A stretch of DNA of 64,000 nucleotides from positions 597,923 to 661,922 of the forward strand of contig NZ_JAGSYG010000004.1 of assembly GCF_025685655.1 (NCBI RefSeq), written 5' to 3'. Below, piece by piece: positions 8,693 to 17,971 of this stretch. How positions within the stretch are numbered: the first letter of the stretch is position 1; every line of letters starts with the position of its first letter. The stretch is from Acidicapsa ligni (GTDB lineage: Bacteria; Acidobacteriota; Terriglobia; Terriglobales; Acidobacteriaceae). The position numbers and the translations under genes are program-made. The notes below the pieces were generated by a model that worked only from the letters and a program-made list of their open reading frames with translations, had not been told where the DNA came from and did not search any database.

Positions 8693-9960
8693 GACTTGCC
8701 TCGCGTTCCATTCGTCTCGACACGCACTTCCATCCCGGTCGTAAGTGAGTCTGGCGGATCAAGAACAACTTCGTCTCCAGTGCTGAGCCCGGAGATAATC
8801 TCCACCGTTCCACCAAAGTCATGACCGATTGTCACCGGCGTAAGCTGCACATGGCGATCGTGTAAAACACCAACCTGCATGCCTTGTGCACGGAACAGCA
8901 ACGTGTTCGATGGAATCGTCACTGTATGCGTCCCAGCCGGCAATTGGAAGTGCACAAAGACATACGCTCCCGGCCGCAATACTCCCTTTGAATTGTCTAC
9001 ATCGACTTCGACATTCAGCGTTCTCGATGAGTGATCGATCGCATTGGCATTGCGCACAATCCTGCCCGTGATCTTCAATGTCGGATTGGAGTCCTGAGAA
9101 AGAGTTGCAGTATCTCCGTTGTGTATTGAATCGGAGTCAACCTCAGGCACGGCGACATAGACGCGAAGCCTATCCATCGAAGCAAGATGGAAAAGCTCGC
9201 GCGGATTCGTGGAGCCCGAACCGGCATCGATCAGGTCGCCGATATCCGTGTTGCGCGCCGTGATGATTCCATCGAAAGGAGCGATAATTCGCTCGTAGCT
9301 CTGCAACTGCTCAAGCCTGCGCACATTCGCTCTGCTCGCATCTGTCGCCGCCTGCGAGGCAATATAGTTGCTGCGCGTCTGGTCCGTCTCCTGCTGCGAA
9401 ACCGCATGCTTGGCTAACAGGTTTTGCCATCGATTACTGGTTACGCCCGCCAGCTCCTGGTTTGCCTGCATCCTTTCAAGCTCAGCGCGAGACTGCTGCA
9501 ACTGCTGATCGATCTCAGGTGTCTCAATCTCTGCCAGCAGGTCGCCCTTGTGTACGCGCGCACCGATGTCAAAATACCACTTCTTCAAGTAGCCATTTGT
9601 GCGTGAATAAATCGGTGTCTCCGTAAAAGCCTGCACGTTGCCGGGAAGCACCAGGTCCTGTGACTCCGAACCCAGTACAGGATGCGTCACGTTGACCGCA
9701 ATCACCGCTGCTTCATTCGTCGCGAGGGTCAGGGTCTTCTCGCTTTTCGAGCGAAGATATAATCCGTATCCAATTGCCGCCAGAAGCGCGATTGCAAACA
9801 GAATACCCAGCATGCGTCCGCCCTTGGAAGTCTCGATCTCAGGCTCCACGTGCGCAACATCGGCGTGCGCTGCCACTACATCGTCTTGACCTTGAGCCGC
9901 GGGATGTACTTGTGTAGTCATGACTTTCTCCGAATCGTGTTCTTCAATGTTGGATCTCAT
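8689..9960 (-). CDS. RND efflux periplasmic adaptor subunit (MFP)
   Basis: Membrane-fusion adaptor linking the inner-membrane permease to the outer-membrane factor. One N-terminal membrane anchor (about residues 50-68, LGILFAIALLAAIGYGLYL) is followed by a barrel-sandwich/lipoyl half (NGYLKKWYFDIGARVHKGD), an alpha hairpin (about 130-190), the second lipoyl half (IIAPFDGIITARNTDIGD) and beta-barrel domains. The length of 423 aa is typical. The first ATG overlaps the permease stop (ATGA, 9957-9960). A second in-frame ATG at 9921 has GGAG six to seven bases upstream and could be the real start. The order permease-adaptor-channel is a classic tripartite efflux operon. Confidence 0.93.
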   Translation of the reverse strand: MRSNIEEHDSEKVMTTQVHPAAQGQDDVVAAHADVAHVEPEIETSKGGRMLGILFAIALLAAIGYGLYLRSKSEKTLTLATNEAAVIAVNVTHPVLGSESQDLVLPGNVQAFTETPIYSRTNGYLKKWYFDIGARVHKGDLLAEIETPEIDQQLQQSRAELERMQANQELAGVTSNRWQNLLAKHAVSQQETDQTRSNYIASQAATDASRANVRRLEQLQSYERIIAPFDGIITARNTDIGDLIDAGSGSTNPRELFHLASMDRLRVYVAVPEVDSDSIHNGDTATLSQDSNPTLKITGRIVRNANAIDHSSRTLNVEVDVDNSKGVLRPGAYVFVHFQLPAGTHTVTIPSNTLLFRAQGMQVGVLHDRHVQLTPVTIGHDFGGTVEIISGLSTGDEVVLDPPDSLTTGMEVRVETNGTRGKS

Positions 9961-12900
9961 GCGTGCGCCTCATTCAAGCGCTTCTGCTTGCGCGACTCTT
10001 CGTTGCGTTTGGCCCCATGGATAAGTGCGAAGACGCTAGGCACAAACACCAGGGTAGCAATCGTTGCGCAAAGCAGACCACCGATAACAGCGCGACCGAG
10101 CGGAGCATTTTGTTCTCCGCCATCCCCCATCCCAATCGCCATTGGAACCATTCCGATAATCATTGCCAGCGCAGTCATCAACACCGGGCGGAAGCGTGTC
10201 GCACCCGCTTCAATCGCAGCTTGAATCGCATTGCCATGTTCTTCAAGCCTGATCTTCGCAAAGGAGACAACGAGAATACTGTTGGCCGTCGCCACGCCCA
10301 TACACATGATCGCGCCCATCAACGCAGGCACACTCAGCGTAGTCCTTGTCAGGAAGAGAAACAGCACGATTCCAGCGAGCGCAGCAGGCAATGCCGTGAT
10401 GATGATGAACGGATCAACCCAGCTTTGGAAGTTCACGACAATCAACAAATAGACCAGCACGATCGAAAACACCAGGCCACCCAACAGCCCGATATACGAA
10501 CTGTGCATCGTCTCCACTTGCCCCTTCAAGGTGACAAATGATCCACGCGGCAGGGAGCCACGATTGCTATCGAGAATTTTGTCGATGTCGCGGCTGACAG
10601 CACCCAGATCGCGTCCTTGTACGTTGCCGTAAATGTCGACCACGCGCCGGATGTTGAAGTGATTGATCACAGCCATCTCATGGCCGCGTTGCACTCCCGC
10701 AAGATCATTCAAAATCTCCGGAGTCGCCGTCGAAGGAGGCGCTGCCCCGCTCGTAGTGCGGTTAATCGGAATGTTCGCCAGATCCTGCATCGAGTCCATC
10801 TTGTACTGCGGAGTCTGCGCAACAATGTTGTAGTTCACATGGTTCTGCCAGTTAAGGAAGAACATCGGCGTCACCTGGAAGCTGCCGCTAAGCGTATTCA
10901 ACACGCTGGTGGCCACATCTCGTTCAGTGTAGCCGCCTTGTGCTGCCTTGGTGCGTTCAACGTCCACCTGTAAGGTCGGATAGTCAAATGGTTGCTGAAT
11001 GCGAAGATCGGTCAGTCCAGGAACCTTGCGCAACTCGGCAAGCATGATGTCCGCCCTCGCCTTGCTTGCGCCTACGTCGTTGCCCTGAATCTGAATATCG
11101 ATAGGTGCAGGTAATCCGAAGTTGAGGATCTGCGTTGTAATGTCTGCCGGCAGCGTATAGAAGTCCGTGCTCGGGAACAAACGCGGCAGGGTTGCTCGCA
11201 ACGAAGCAACATACTTCGCCGTCGGGTGATGGTTTTCCTTGAGGCTGACCAGGATGTCGCCATCGCTCACGCCAAGAGTACCATTCGTTAAATGCTGCGT
11301 GTTCAAAGTGCTGTACGGCAGCCCGATGTTATCGAGAATATTGTCGATCTCCGCCGCAGGAATCTCCTTGTGAATCTCACCCTCAACTAGGTCGAAAAGC
11401 TTCGCAGTCTCTTCAATTCTCAACCCGGTAGGCGCACGCACATGCAGGATAAATTGCCCGCTATCCGTGTCTGGAAAAAAGTCCTCACCTAAAAATGGCA
11501 CCAGCAAAAATGCCAGCAGGCACACGATCAGGAAAGAGGGAATAAACAGATATCGCCGAGCAACCAGCGACCGCAGCAGGGAACTGTATCCGAGGCGAAT
11601 CCGCTCAAAGCCACGTTCAAATCCCTGCTGAAACCGTGCAAAGAACCCGCGTCCCGGAGCGCCGTGTCCATGTACGCGAAGCAGGTACATCGCCATTGTT
11701 GGCACCAGCGTGCGGCTCAAGACATAGCTGGCCAGCATGGCAAAGACAACCGCCTCTGCCAATGGCACAAACAAGTAACGCGCCACGCCGCCAAGAAAGA
11801 ACATAGGCAGAAACACAATACAGATACACAGCGTAGACACCAATGCAGGAACCGAAATCTGCGCAGCTCCTTCGAGAATTGCTTCACGCAGTTCAAACCC
11901 ATCCTCAAGGAATCGTTCGATATTCTCAATCGTGACAGTCGCATCGTCCACGAGAATTCCGACCGCCAGGGCCAGGCCTCCCAGTGTCATAGTGTTGATC
12001 GTCTCGCCCATGAGGCTAAGCAGGATCACCGAACTTAGAATCGACAAGGGAATGGAGATTGCAATAATGATCGTCGAACGCCAACTCCCCAGAAACACCA
12101 GGATCATGATCGCCGTCAATGCCGCTGCAATAATCGCCTCGCGAATGACGCCCTGCACCGCTGCGCGAACGAACACGCTCTGATCCGATAGCGGAGACAT
12201 CTTCAGTTCCGGTGGAACTTCAGTAGCAATGCGCGGCAGCAGCGCGCGAACGCCCTTCACTACATCCAGCGTCGAAGCACTACCATTCTTCAGAACAGAG
12301 ATCAATACACCGCGACGGCCATCCTGCCGCACCACGTTCGTCTGTACCTGAAAACCATCGCTGACGCTTGCGACATCGCGCAGATAGATCGTGTTGCCAT
12401 TGACCTGTTTCAGCGGAATGTTAGCCAGCTCTTCAACTGTTCGCGGCGTTCCATTTGTACGAACGTCATACTCATCGCGATCAATCTTGATCGTGCCTGA
12501 AGGCATGACGACATTCTGCGCCGCAACTGCATTCAGCAAATCTCCAGGAGCAACGCCCTTGGACTGCATGGCCGTCTGGTCCATGTTGATATTGATCTGG
12601 CGCTGCTTGCCTCCATAAGGCAGTGGCATCACGGACCCAGGTACAGTAACCAACTCAGTGCGGATGAAGTTCGTCGCATAGTCATTTAACTGCGATTCAG
12701 ATAGACCATGGCCCGAGATTCCTAACTGCAGAATCGGTACGCTCGATACAGAAAAGTTGATGATCTGCGGAGGCAGAATACCCGGAGGCAGTTGGCGCAA
12801 AAGATATTGGGATGCCGCCGTCACCTGCGCGTTCGCAGTATCCAGCGAGGCTCCTGGCTGCAGGAAGAGCTTCACCACAACCTGGCCGTTATAAGTCGTC

Positions 12901-13148
12901 GACTCGATGTGCTCAATGTTATCGACCAGCGTCGTCAACGATTTCTCGTACGGACTTGTAAGGCGTCCCTCAAGCTCCTCCGGGTTCAGGCCCGTATACT
13001 GCCAGCCAATCGAGACCACCGGGATATTGATATTGGGAAAGATATCGACTGGTGTACGCAGAATCACGACTGGCGCAGCTATCAGGATCAGCAGCGCAAG
13101 CACGATGAACGTGTAAGGCCGGTTCAGTGCTAATTTAACGATCCACAT
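9957..13148 (-). CDS. RND efflux inner-membrane permease (HAE1/AcrB-like)
   Basis: Proton-driven tripartite pump, 1,063 aa, 12 expected membrane helices with two large periplasmic loops. Helix 1 (YTFIVLALLILIAAPVVIL) leads into TPVDIFPNINIPVV, a typical RND start. Transmembrane helix 4 keeps the paired aspartates of the proton relay (GILVDDATVTIENIER, about residues 400-415). In helix 10, where AcrB has GLSAKNAIL with an essential Lys, this protein reads GVATANSIL, so the Lys is absent. First gene of the operon, divergent from the LysR gene at 13283, which is the probable regulator. Multidrug or solvent export is inferred from family only. Confidence 0.94.
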   Translation of the reverse strand: MWIVKLALNRPYTFIVLALLILIAAPVVILRTPVDIFPNINIPVVSIGWQYTGLNPEELEGRLTSPYEKSLTTLVDNIEHIESTTYNGQVVVKLFLQPGASLDTANAQVTAASQYLLRQLPPGILPPQIINFSVSSVPILQLGISGHGLSESQLNDYATNFIRTELVTVPGSVMPLPYGGKQRQININMDQTAMQSKGVAPGDLLNAVAAQNVVMPSGTIKIDRDEYDVRTNGTPRTVEELANIPLKQVNGNTIYLRDVASVSDGFQVQTNVVRQDGRRGVLISVLKNGSASTLDVVKGVRALLPRIATEVPPELKMSPLSDQSVFVRAAVQGVIREAIIAAALTAIMILVFLGSWRSTIIIAISIPLSILSSVILLSLMGETINTMTLGGLALAVGILVDDATVTIENIERFLEDGFELREAILEGAAQISVPALVSTLCICIVFLPMFFLGGVARYLFVPLAEAVVFAMLASYVLSRTLVPTMAMYLLRVHGHGAPGRGFFARFQQGFERGFERIRLGYSSLLRSLVARRYLFIPSFLIVCLLAFLLVPFLGEDFFPDTDSGQFILHVRAPTGLRIEETAKLFDLVEGEIHKEIPAAEIDNILDNIGLPYSTLNTQHLTNGTLGVSDGDILVSLKENHHPTAKYVASLRATLPRLFPSTDFYTLPADITTQILNFGLPAPIDIQIQGNDVGASKARADIMLAELRKVPGLTDLRIQQPFDYPTLQVDVERTKAAQGGYTERDVATSVLNTLSGSFQVTPMFFLNWQNHVNYNIVAQTPQYKMDSMQDLANIPINRTTSGAAPPSTATPEILNDLAGVQRGHEMAVINHFNIRRVVDIYGNVQGRDLGAVSRDIDKILDSNRGSLPRGSFVTLKGQVETMHSSYIGLLGGLVFSIVLVYLLIVVNFQSWVDPFIIITALPAALAGIVLFLFLTRTTLSVPALMGAIMCMGVATANSILVVSFAKIRLEEHGNAIQAAIEAGATRFRPVLMTALAMIIGMVPMAIGMGDGGEQNAPLGRAVIGGLLCATIATLVFVPSVFALIHGAKRNEESRKQKRLNEAHA

Positions 13149-13255
13149 GCGATTTCTTGCCCCTTCTACGCAGAACGACTGGGATGCAGCGCTTGTTCTT
13201 CTTCTATTAGATACGCAGGGCTGTCTAAGGTATCACAGTTCTTTCCGTTGGAATA

Positions 13256-13272
13256 TATCGGTAAAACCGATA
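13256..13272. promoter_or_regulatory. LysR-type operator between the RND operon and its regulator
   Basis: Perfect inverted repeat TATCGGT-AAA-ACCGATA in the 134-base divergent region, 10 bases before the LysR start codon. The T-N11-A form and position fit an autoregulatory LysR box that also controls the efflux operon. Promoter elements were not assigned. Confidence 0.65.
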
Positions 13273-13282
13273 ACATGCATGT

Positions 13283-14191
13283 ATGGAACTGAGGCATTTT
13301 CGCTATTTCGTTGCAGTTGCGGAGCACGGCAGCTTTAGCGGTGCCGCTCGAACTCTCCGCGTTGCTCAATCGGCTATCAGCGAACAACTTACGAATATGG
13401 AGCGCGAAATCGGCGTAGCAATGTTCTTGCGCTCAACCAGGAGAACCGCTCTCACCTCTGCCGGCGAACTCTTTCTCATCGAGGCGCGCCGCGTCCTCGC
13501 AGCCGCCGATCATGCCATCGAAGTAGCGCAACAGACGCATCGCGGCGAGCTTGGAACTCTGCGAATCGGTTTCTTTGCCGGAGGCATGGGTGTCGATTTT
13601 CCCTCGCTCATTCAGACCTTCCGCAAAAAATATCCCGGCGTGCGGCTCTCTCTGGTTGAGATGATCTCCACCCTGCAATGGGTGGCGCTTCGGGAAGGCA
13701 AGATCGATGTCGGCTTCAGTCGGCGCCTCGAACCAGAGTTTCGCTCCGACCTGAAATCGGAGGTTATTCAGCAGGATGCGATCGTAGCCATTCTTCCGAA
13801 AAATCACCCGATTTTAAAGGGTTCCAAGCCCGGCTCGCCTTGCCGAATTGATCTGCGTGATCTTGCGAATGAACCGTTTGTGCTTTCCTCTCGCGAAACA
13901 TCCCCGGCCGTCTTCGACAAGGTCATTGAGCTCTGCTCCGAGGCTGGTTTCTCTCCTCGCATCGCCAGTATCTCTTCGGTCTGGTCCAGCGTCGTTCTCA
14001 TGGTTCAGGCTGGAGAAGGCATCTCACTCCTGCCCCTTAATCAGCAGCAGTTTCGCACTCCAGATCTTGCCTTCTGCCCACTCAAAGCCAAAAACGCTTT
14101 TGTTGAATTCGTCATGACATGGCACACCAAACGCGACAGCAACCTGATTCGCAGCTTCCGGGAGCTGGTGCGTCAACGAAGCGTCCGATAG
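13283..14191 (+). CDS. LysR-family transcriptional regulator, probable regulator of the RND operon
   Basis: 302 aa. N-terminal winged helix-turn-helix (MELRHFRYFVAVAEHGSFS, then AARTLRVAQSAISEQLTNME, residues 1-60) with the invariant LysR layout. A periplasmic-binding-protein-like effector domain spans about residues 90-295 (GTLRIGFFAGGMGV begins it). It is transcribed away from the efflux operon with a palindromic site between them, the standard LysR arrangement. The ligand is unknown; it may be a substrate of the pump. Confidence 0.92.
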   Translation: MELRHFRYFVAVAEHGSFSGAARTLRVAQSAISEQLTNMEREIGVAMFLRSTRRTALTSAGELFLIEARRVLAAADHAIEVAQQTHRGELGTLRIGFFAGGMGVDFPSLIQTFRKKYPGVRLSLVEMISTLQWVALREGKIDVGFSRRLEPEFRSDLKSEVIQQDAIVAILPKNHPILKGSKPGSPCRIDLRDLANEPFVLSSRETSPAVFDKVIELCSEAGFSPRIASISSVWSSVVLMVQAGEGISLLPLNQQQFRTPDLAFCPLKAKNAFVEFVMTWHTKRDSNLIRSFRELVRQRSVR

Positions 14192-14224
14192 TTTTAATAC
14201 CCGTAGTTCCAATACCTTGATAGT

Positions 14225-14640
14225 TCACTTGCTCAGCCACTTCAGTCTCCGCGGAGTGAAGCCAAGCTCTCCTTCGCCTTTGCATTCGAGGCTCCACTCA
14301 ACTTCGTCTGGTAGTACACTGCATCTTCTCCAGCGATCTGTGGTGCTTCTTCCTCAGTGATGTGCGGCGGAGGCGGAGTACCCACCAAGCTCGCAAACTT
14401 GGGCAGCCAGACACTGACCGTCGAAGGGTCGTCATCGACGACAACATACTTACCCGGATCCGCCGTGAGAGCTGCGACCGTTACGTGCGCCGCGTCCTCA
14501 ATATGTACGAACGACCACTTCGCTTATCCACCTTCAATCACTTGAGACTGCAGCCTGAGAACGTCATCCGCTGCGCCGCCATCCGGGTTATACCAGGTGC
14601 TCGGCCCATAGAAGAATCTGTAAACGTTCATCGCAATTTC
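14225..14640 (-). pseudogene. Remnant of an NAD(P)-dependent epimerase/dehydratase (SDR) gene
   Basis: On the minus strand, translation from 14640 gives the C-terminal third of an extended SDR: NVYRFFYGPSTWYNPDGGAA, then WSFVHIEDAAHVTVAALTA, DPGKYVVVDDDPSTVSVWLP and GEDAVYYQTKLSGASNAKAK. An in-frame TAA (14526-14524) interrupts it before the WSFVHIEDAA stretch. A one-base loss near 14263 shifts the end out of frame; the other frame continues as GFTPRRLKWLSK and stops at 14227-14225, as intact members do. The Rossmann N-terminus is missing; the cupin gene begins just upstream. This is a truncated, doubly broken gene once linked to the cupin/AhpD pair. Confidence 0.8.
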
Positions 14641-14644
14641 CTCT

Positions 14645-15040
14645 TTATTTCGCCGGAACAAGAACCGGTGCTCCCTTATCCTTCACAAAAAATACGAGAA
14701 ACTTCGCAGGCCTGGTCGCACTTGCATTGCGGCCTACTGTATGAACATCCTCAGGTCCCTCGTAGAATGTTCCACCGGGCCCAAGCGTTACCTCTTTCCC
14801 GCCACGCACCTGCATCACGATAGAGCCCTCAAGCACATACACAAACACATGCGCGTTATGCCTGTGAATAGCATCCTTCGCTCCCGGAGCATAGTCGACC
14901 GTGATCATCGTGGCCTCTTTGCCAGGAATGCCCGCAAGATCCTTTGCCATTAGCGGAGTGACCCTGGTCTCCTGCGCACGCGTTTCCTGCGCACACAATG
15001 TTCCCGCCACAAGAAACAGCAGGACCAAGAGTCGGCTCAT
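14645..15040 (-). CDS. Secreted cupin-domain protein
   Basis: 131 aa. Signal peptide (LLVLLFLVAGTLCAQ, residues 4-18) then a single cupin_2 barrel. Motif 1 is APGAKDAIHRHNAHVFVYVLE with its metal-binding His residues, and motif 2 is GPGGTFYEGPEDVHT. Such single-domain cupins are often metal-dependent dioxygenases, isomerases or small-molecule binders; the substrate cannot be told here. The ATG overlaps the stop of the AhpD-like gene (ATGA, 15037-15040), so the two are coupled and likely act together, perhaps in peroxide or aldehyde stress. The epimerase remnant follows directly downstream. Confidence 0.88.
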   Translation of the reverse strand: MSRLLVLLFLVAGTLCAQETRAQETRVTPLMAKDLAGIPGKEATMITVDYAPGAKDAIHRHNAHVFVYVLEGSIVMQVRGGKEVTLGPGGTFYEGPEDVHTVGRNASATRPAKFLVFFVKDKGAPVLVPAK

Positions 15041-15519
15041 GCCTTGCCTCCTTCTGCTTTATGCGTTACCGGTTGGTATTCCCCTGGCACCATGCGAAAT
15101 GTAATCGCCAGCCGGTTCCATCCATTGATGGTGATGACCGCCAGCGTCAGATTCACCAGCTCTTCTTCAGAAAAGCTCTCCTTAGCCTTCTCATACACAG
15201 AGTCAGGAACATGGTCTTCGCTGACCAGGGTAATCGCCTCTGCCAGCGCTAGTGCAGCGCGCTCACGGTCAGTAAAGAACGGTGTCTCCTCCCATGCAGA
15301 AAGCGCATAGAGCCGCTGCTCCGTCTCACCACCTGCCCGAGCATCCTTCGAATGCATGTCGATGCAGTAAGAGCATCCATTGATCTGTGACACGCGCACC
15401 TTTATCAGTTCAATAAGAGCAGGCTCCAGCTTGGATTGTTTACGTACAAACATCTCCAGCCCAATCATGGCCTGATACGCCGCCGGGGATACTTTATGTG
15501 CTTCCAGTCTTGCTTGCAT
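15037..15519 (-). CDS. Carboxymuconolactone decarboxylase/AhpD-family alkylhydroperoxidase
   Basis: 160 aa, all-helical CMD fold. The catalytic signature NGCSYCIDMHSKDA (about residues 50-63) gives the CxxC pair and the following His that define AhpD-like peroxidases. The rest (RLYALSAWEETPFFTDRERA, ALAEAITLVSEDHVPDSVY) matches the short AhpD/CMD group. It probably reduces organic peroxides with a thiol partner in the cytoplasm. First gene of a coupled pair with the cupin gene. The 155-base region before it should hold the promoter. Confidence 0.92.
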   Translation of the reverse strand: MQARLEAHKVSPAAYQAMIGLEMFVRKQSKLEPALIELIKVRVSQINGCSYCIDMHSKDARAGGETEQRLYALSAWEETPFFTDRERAALALAEAITLVSEDHVPDSVYEKAKESFSEEELVNLTLAVITINGWNRLAITFRMVPGEYQPVTHKAEGGKA

Positions 15520-15674
15520 TGGTCTATCTCCTTGAAACCAACCCTAGGCTTTATGCGGATTGGAGAAAAGGTCCATAATGCAAAGATCGACTGGTCCACT
15601 TCGTAAATTGCGAACGCGATAGATTCACACGCAGAGACCGCACATCGCGACGCCGTGCAGGGTATGCTTTTTTC

Positions 15675-16307
15675 ATGAGTGATTTACTGAGCGGAGAGCC
15701 AGGCAGTGCGAGACGGATCTGCGTGTTTTGCGGATCGAGCGTCGGAGCAAATCCAAAGTATATTGCCGAAGCGAAATCGCTTGGGCAGCAGATGGCCATC
15801 GGCGGCTGGGGCCTGGTATATGGGGGAACCTCAGTTGGATTGATGGGCGCGACTGCCGACGCTGCCTTCTCTGGCGGTGCAGAGGTGATCGGGGTACTAC
15901 CCCAGGCCTTGCAGGATCGCGAGATTGCTCATCGAGGTCTGACGAAGTTGCACATGGTCGGGAGTATGCACGAACGCAAAGCGCTCATGGCGTCTTTGTC
16001 AGATGCTTTCATCGCATTGCCCGGCGGCTACGGAACCCTTGATGAATTCTTTGAGATCGTGACCTGGGCGCAACTCAACATTCATTCCAAGCCATGCATC
16101 CTGATCAATACGAATGGCTACTATGATTTCCTATTGCGATTTCTCGACCATGCTGTAACTTCGGCATTCGTGAAGTCCGATAACAGGAAATTAGTGCAGG
16201 TAGCAAGAGACTCAGCAGAGGCTCTGCAGTTGATTGCACAGCACAGGGATAAGGCTTCGCTCGATCAAAATGTAGGAGTGCAAAGCAGTGGCGAACTCAA
16301 GCCTTAG
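15675..16307 (+). CDS. LOG-family protein (TIGR00730 Rossmann fold)
   Basis: 210 aa. RICVFCGSSVGANPKY opens the Rossmann fold, GGWGLVYGGTSVGLMG forms the nucleotide loop, and PGGYGTLDEFFE (about residue 115) is the PGGxGTxxE signature of LOG phosphoribohydrolases. These release the base from cytokinin riboside or other nucleoside 5'-monophosphates. The N-terminal extension and length are normal. In a soil or plant-associated bacterium it could make cytokinin-like bases or take part in nucleotide salvage; neither is shown. It stands alone between convergent genes. Confidence 0.92.
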   Translation: MSDLLSGEPGSARRICVFCGSSVGANPKYIAEAKSLGQQMAIGGWGLVYGGTSVGLMGATADAAFSGGAEVIGVLPQALQDREIAHRGLTKLHMVGSMHERKALMASLSDAFIALPGGYGTLDEFFEIVTWAQLNIHSKPCILINTNGYYDFLLRFLDHAVTSAFVKSDNRKLVQVARDSAEALQLIAQHRDKASLDQNVGVQSSGELKP

Positions 16308-16357
16308 TCGCCATCCAAGCCAGAAATCTGAGATGGGAATCGCTCAGCTCCTCCGCG

Positions 16358-16397
16358 CAGGCATGGTGAAGTAAGTAGTCAGGCATGGCGAAGTAAG
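16358..16397. repeat. Short direct repeat
   Basis: Two 18-base copies of CAGGCATGGYGAAGTAAG, at 16358-16375 and 16380-16397, with one base difference, between the convergent LOG and MocR genes. Function unknown. Confidence 0.6.
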
Positions 16398-16406
16398 CTG
16401 TGTGGC

Positions 16407-17888
16407 CTAGCGAGCACGTAAAGCCGTCGCAAGAATAGAAACGCCGCGTCGCAACTCAGCCGGGTTGCAGCCTGCGAAGCCAAGCATGAGTGCTGGCGGC
16501 TGTTCATATTTCACTGTGAACATCGACAGCGGAGATACTTCGAGCCCGAGCTTCCGTACTTTCTGCGTAGCGTCGCGGTCCGACTTCCATGTTTTGAGCC
16601 AGCCAAGTGTGCGTATGCCCGCGCCTGTGTGCACGACGTCGAGTAGTCCGTTGAGATGTTCGTCCGCTGCAGTTTTGAGAACGTCAATGCGCTCCGCGTA
16701 GATCTGGCGCATGCGCCGGAGATGGTGCCCGAAGTGACCTTCGGTGATGAACTCCGCGAGGATGGCCTGATCGAGCGTCGGCGGATGGAGATCGATGATG
16801 CTGCGGGCAGATCTGAACGCATCCACGAGGCGCTCAGGCAAGACCATGAAGCCGAGACGCAGTGCATTGAAGAGCATCTTCGTGAAAGTGCCGACGTAGA
16901 TAACGCAACCGGAACTATCCAGCGTTTGCAGAGCAGCAACGGGGCGACCGGCGTAACGATACTCCGCATCGTATTCGTCTTCGATGATCCATGCATTCGC
17001 ACTTGCCGCCCAGCGAAGCAGTTCCAGTCGGCGGTCCGCAGACATGGTAACACCCATTGGAAATTGATTCGCCGGCGTGACATAAGCGAGCTTCGCCTTG
17101 GGCGCAAGCTTGCGGCCTGCCTTCACGATGAGACCATCTTCATCCACAGGCACCGGAACAATACGCGCACCTGTATTGCGGAGTGCTTGAAGAGCGCGTA
17201 AATAGCCGGGATCCTCCATCCATACATGATCGCCCATGGTGACAAGGAGACGGCTTATGAGGTCGAGGGCCTGTTGCGTACCCGAAGTGATGATGATCTG
17301 TTCAGCAGAGCAGCGCACTCCGGGTGACGCACCGACATACTCCGCGATCGCGCGACGTAGAGGTTGGTAGCCGGCAGCATCGCCGTGACCGTAAAGCGAA
17401 CGCGGAGCTCTGCGTAAGACACGCGAAGCAACGCGCGCCCAAAGATCCACGGGAAAAAGATCAATGGCAGGTTCGTAAGAGCGGAAAGCCTTGCCGACGG
17501 AGTGAGGCGCCGGCATCACTTCAACATCTTTTAGAAATTGCTGTGCGTGTTTGGAAATTGCTGCCTTCGATGCTGTACCAACTGGAGTCGCAGGCTTGCG
17601 CGTTGCGGACAAAAAACCTTCAGGAATACCCGAGGCAACATAAGTTCCTGATCCAACTTCAGTGCGCGTATACCCCTCTGCCTGTAGCTGCTCGAAGGCC
17701 GCAACCACGGTTCCGCGCGAGAGCGAATACTGAGCACTGAGGCTGCGCGTTGAGGGCATACGAGCGCCAGGCTTCAAACGCCTGTCGAGAATGGCCGCGC
17801 GCAGCTCAGTGTAAAGCCATCGCCAGAGATCCTGCTGGCCAGAGGGCGAGTTGAGTGAGAGATCTTGAAATGTCTCTTCTTTAGACAT
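16407..17888 (-). CDS. MocR/PdxR-type regulator: GntR helix-turn-helix fused to aminotransferase fold
   Basis: 493 aa. A GntR winged helix (LYTELRAAILDRRLKPGARM, PSTRSLSAQYSLSRGTVVAA, residues 25-75) is joined by a linker to a type I aminotransferase domain. That domain carries TSGTQQALDLISRLL (PLP phosphate region) and YVGTFTKMLFNALRLGFMV, where Lys of FTK is the expected PLP-binding residue. Regulators of this build sense PLP or amino-acid adducts and control vitamin B6 or amino-acid genes. No pdx gene is adjacent, so its target is open; the upstream DUF302 gene is on the same strand. Confidence 0.92.
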   Translation of the reverse strand: MSKEETFQDLSLNSPSGQQDLWRWLYTELRAAILDRRLKPGARMPSTRSLSAQYSLSRGTVVAAFEQLQAEGYTRTEVGSGTYVASGIPEGFLSATRKPATPVGTASKAAISKHAQQFLKDVEVMPAPHSVGKAFRSYEPAIDLFPVDLWARVASRVLRRAPRSLYGHGDAAGYQPLRRAIAEYVGASPGVRCSAEQIIITSGTQQALDLISRLLVTMGDHVWMEDPGYLRALQALRNTGARIVPVPVDEDGLIVKAGRKLAPKAKLAYVTPANQFPMGVTMSADRRLELLRWAASANAWIIEDEYDAEYRYAGRPVAALQTLDSSGCVIYVGTFTKMLFNALRLGFMVLPERLVDAFRSARSIIDLHPPTLDQAILAEFITEGHFGHHLRRMRQIYAERIDVLKTAADEHLNGLLDVVHTGAGIRTLGWLKTWKSDRDATQKVRKLGLEVSPLSMFTVKYEQPPALMLGFAGCNPAELRRGVSILATALRAR

Positions 17889-17971
17889 GGTTTATTCGTG
17901 ACCACCCTGAAGCCCGGTGTCTGCGAGGCAGATGGCGTTTAGATGGAACTCCAAAATGGCAGAACGCGAAC

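Noticed and set aside
14362..14823. Plus-strand frame of 153 codons
   Set aside because: It overlaps both the epimerase remnant and the cupin gene, which have recognisable protein sequence on the minus strand.
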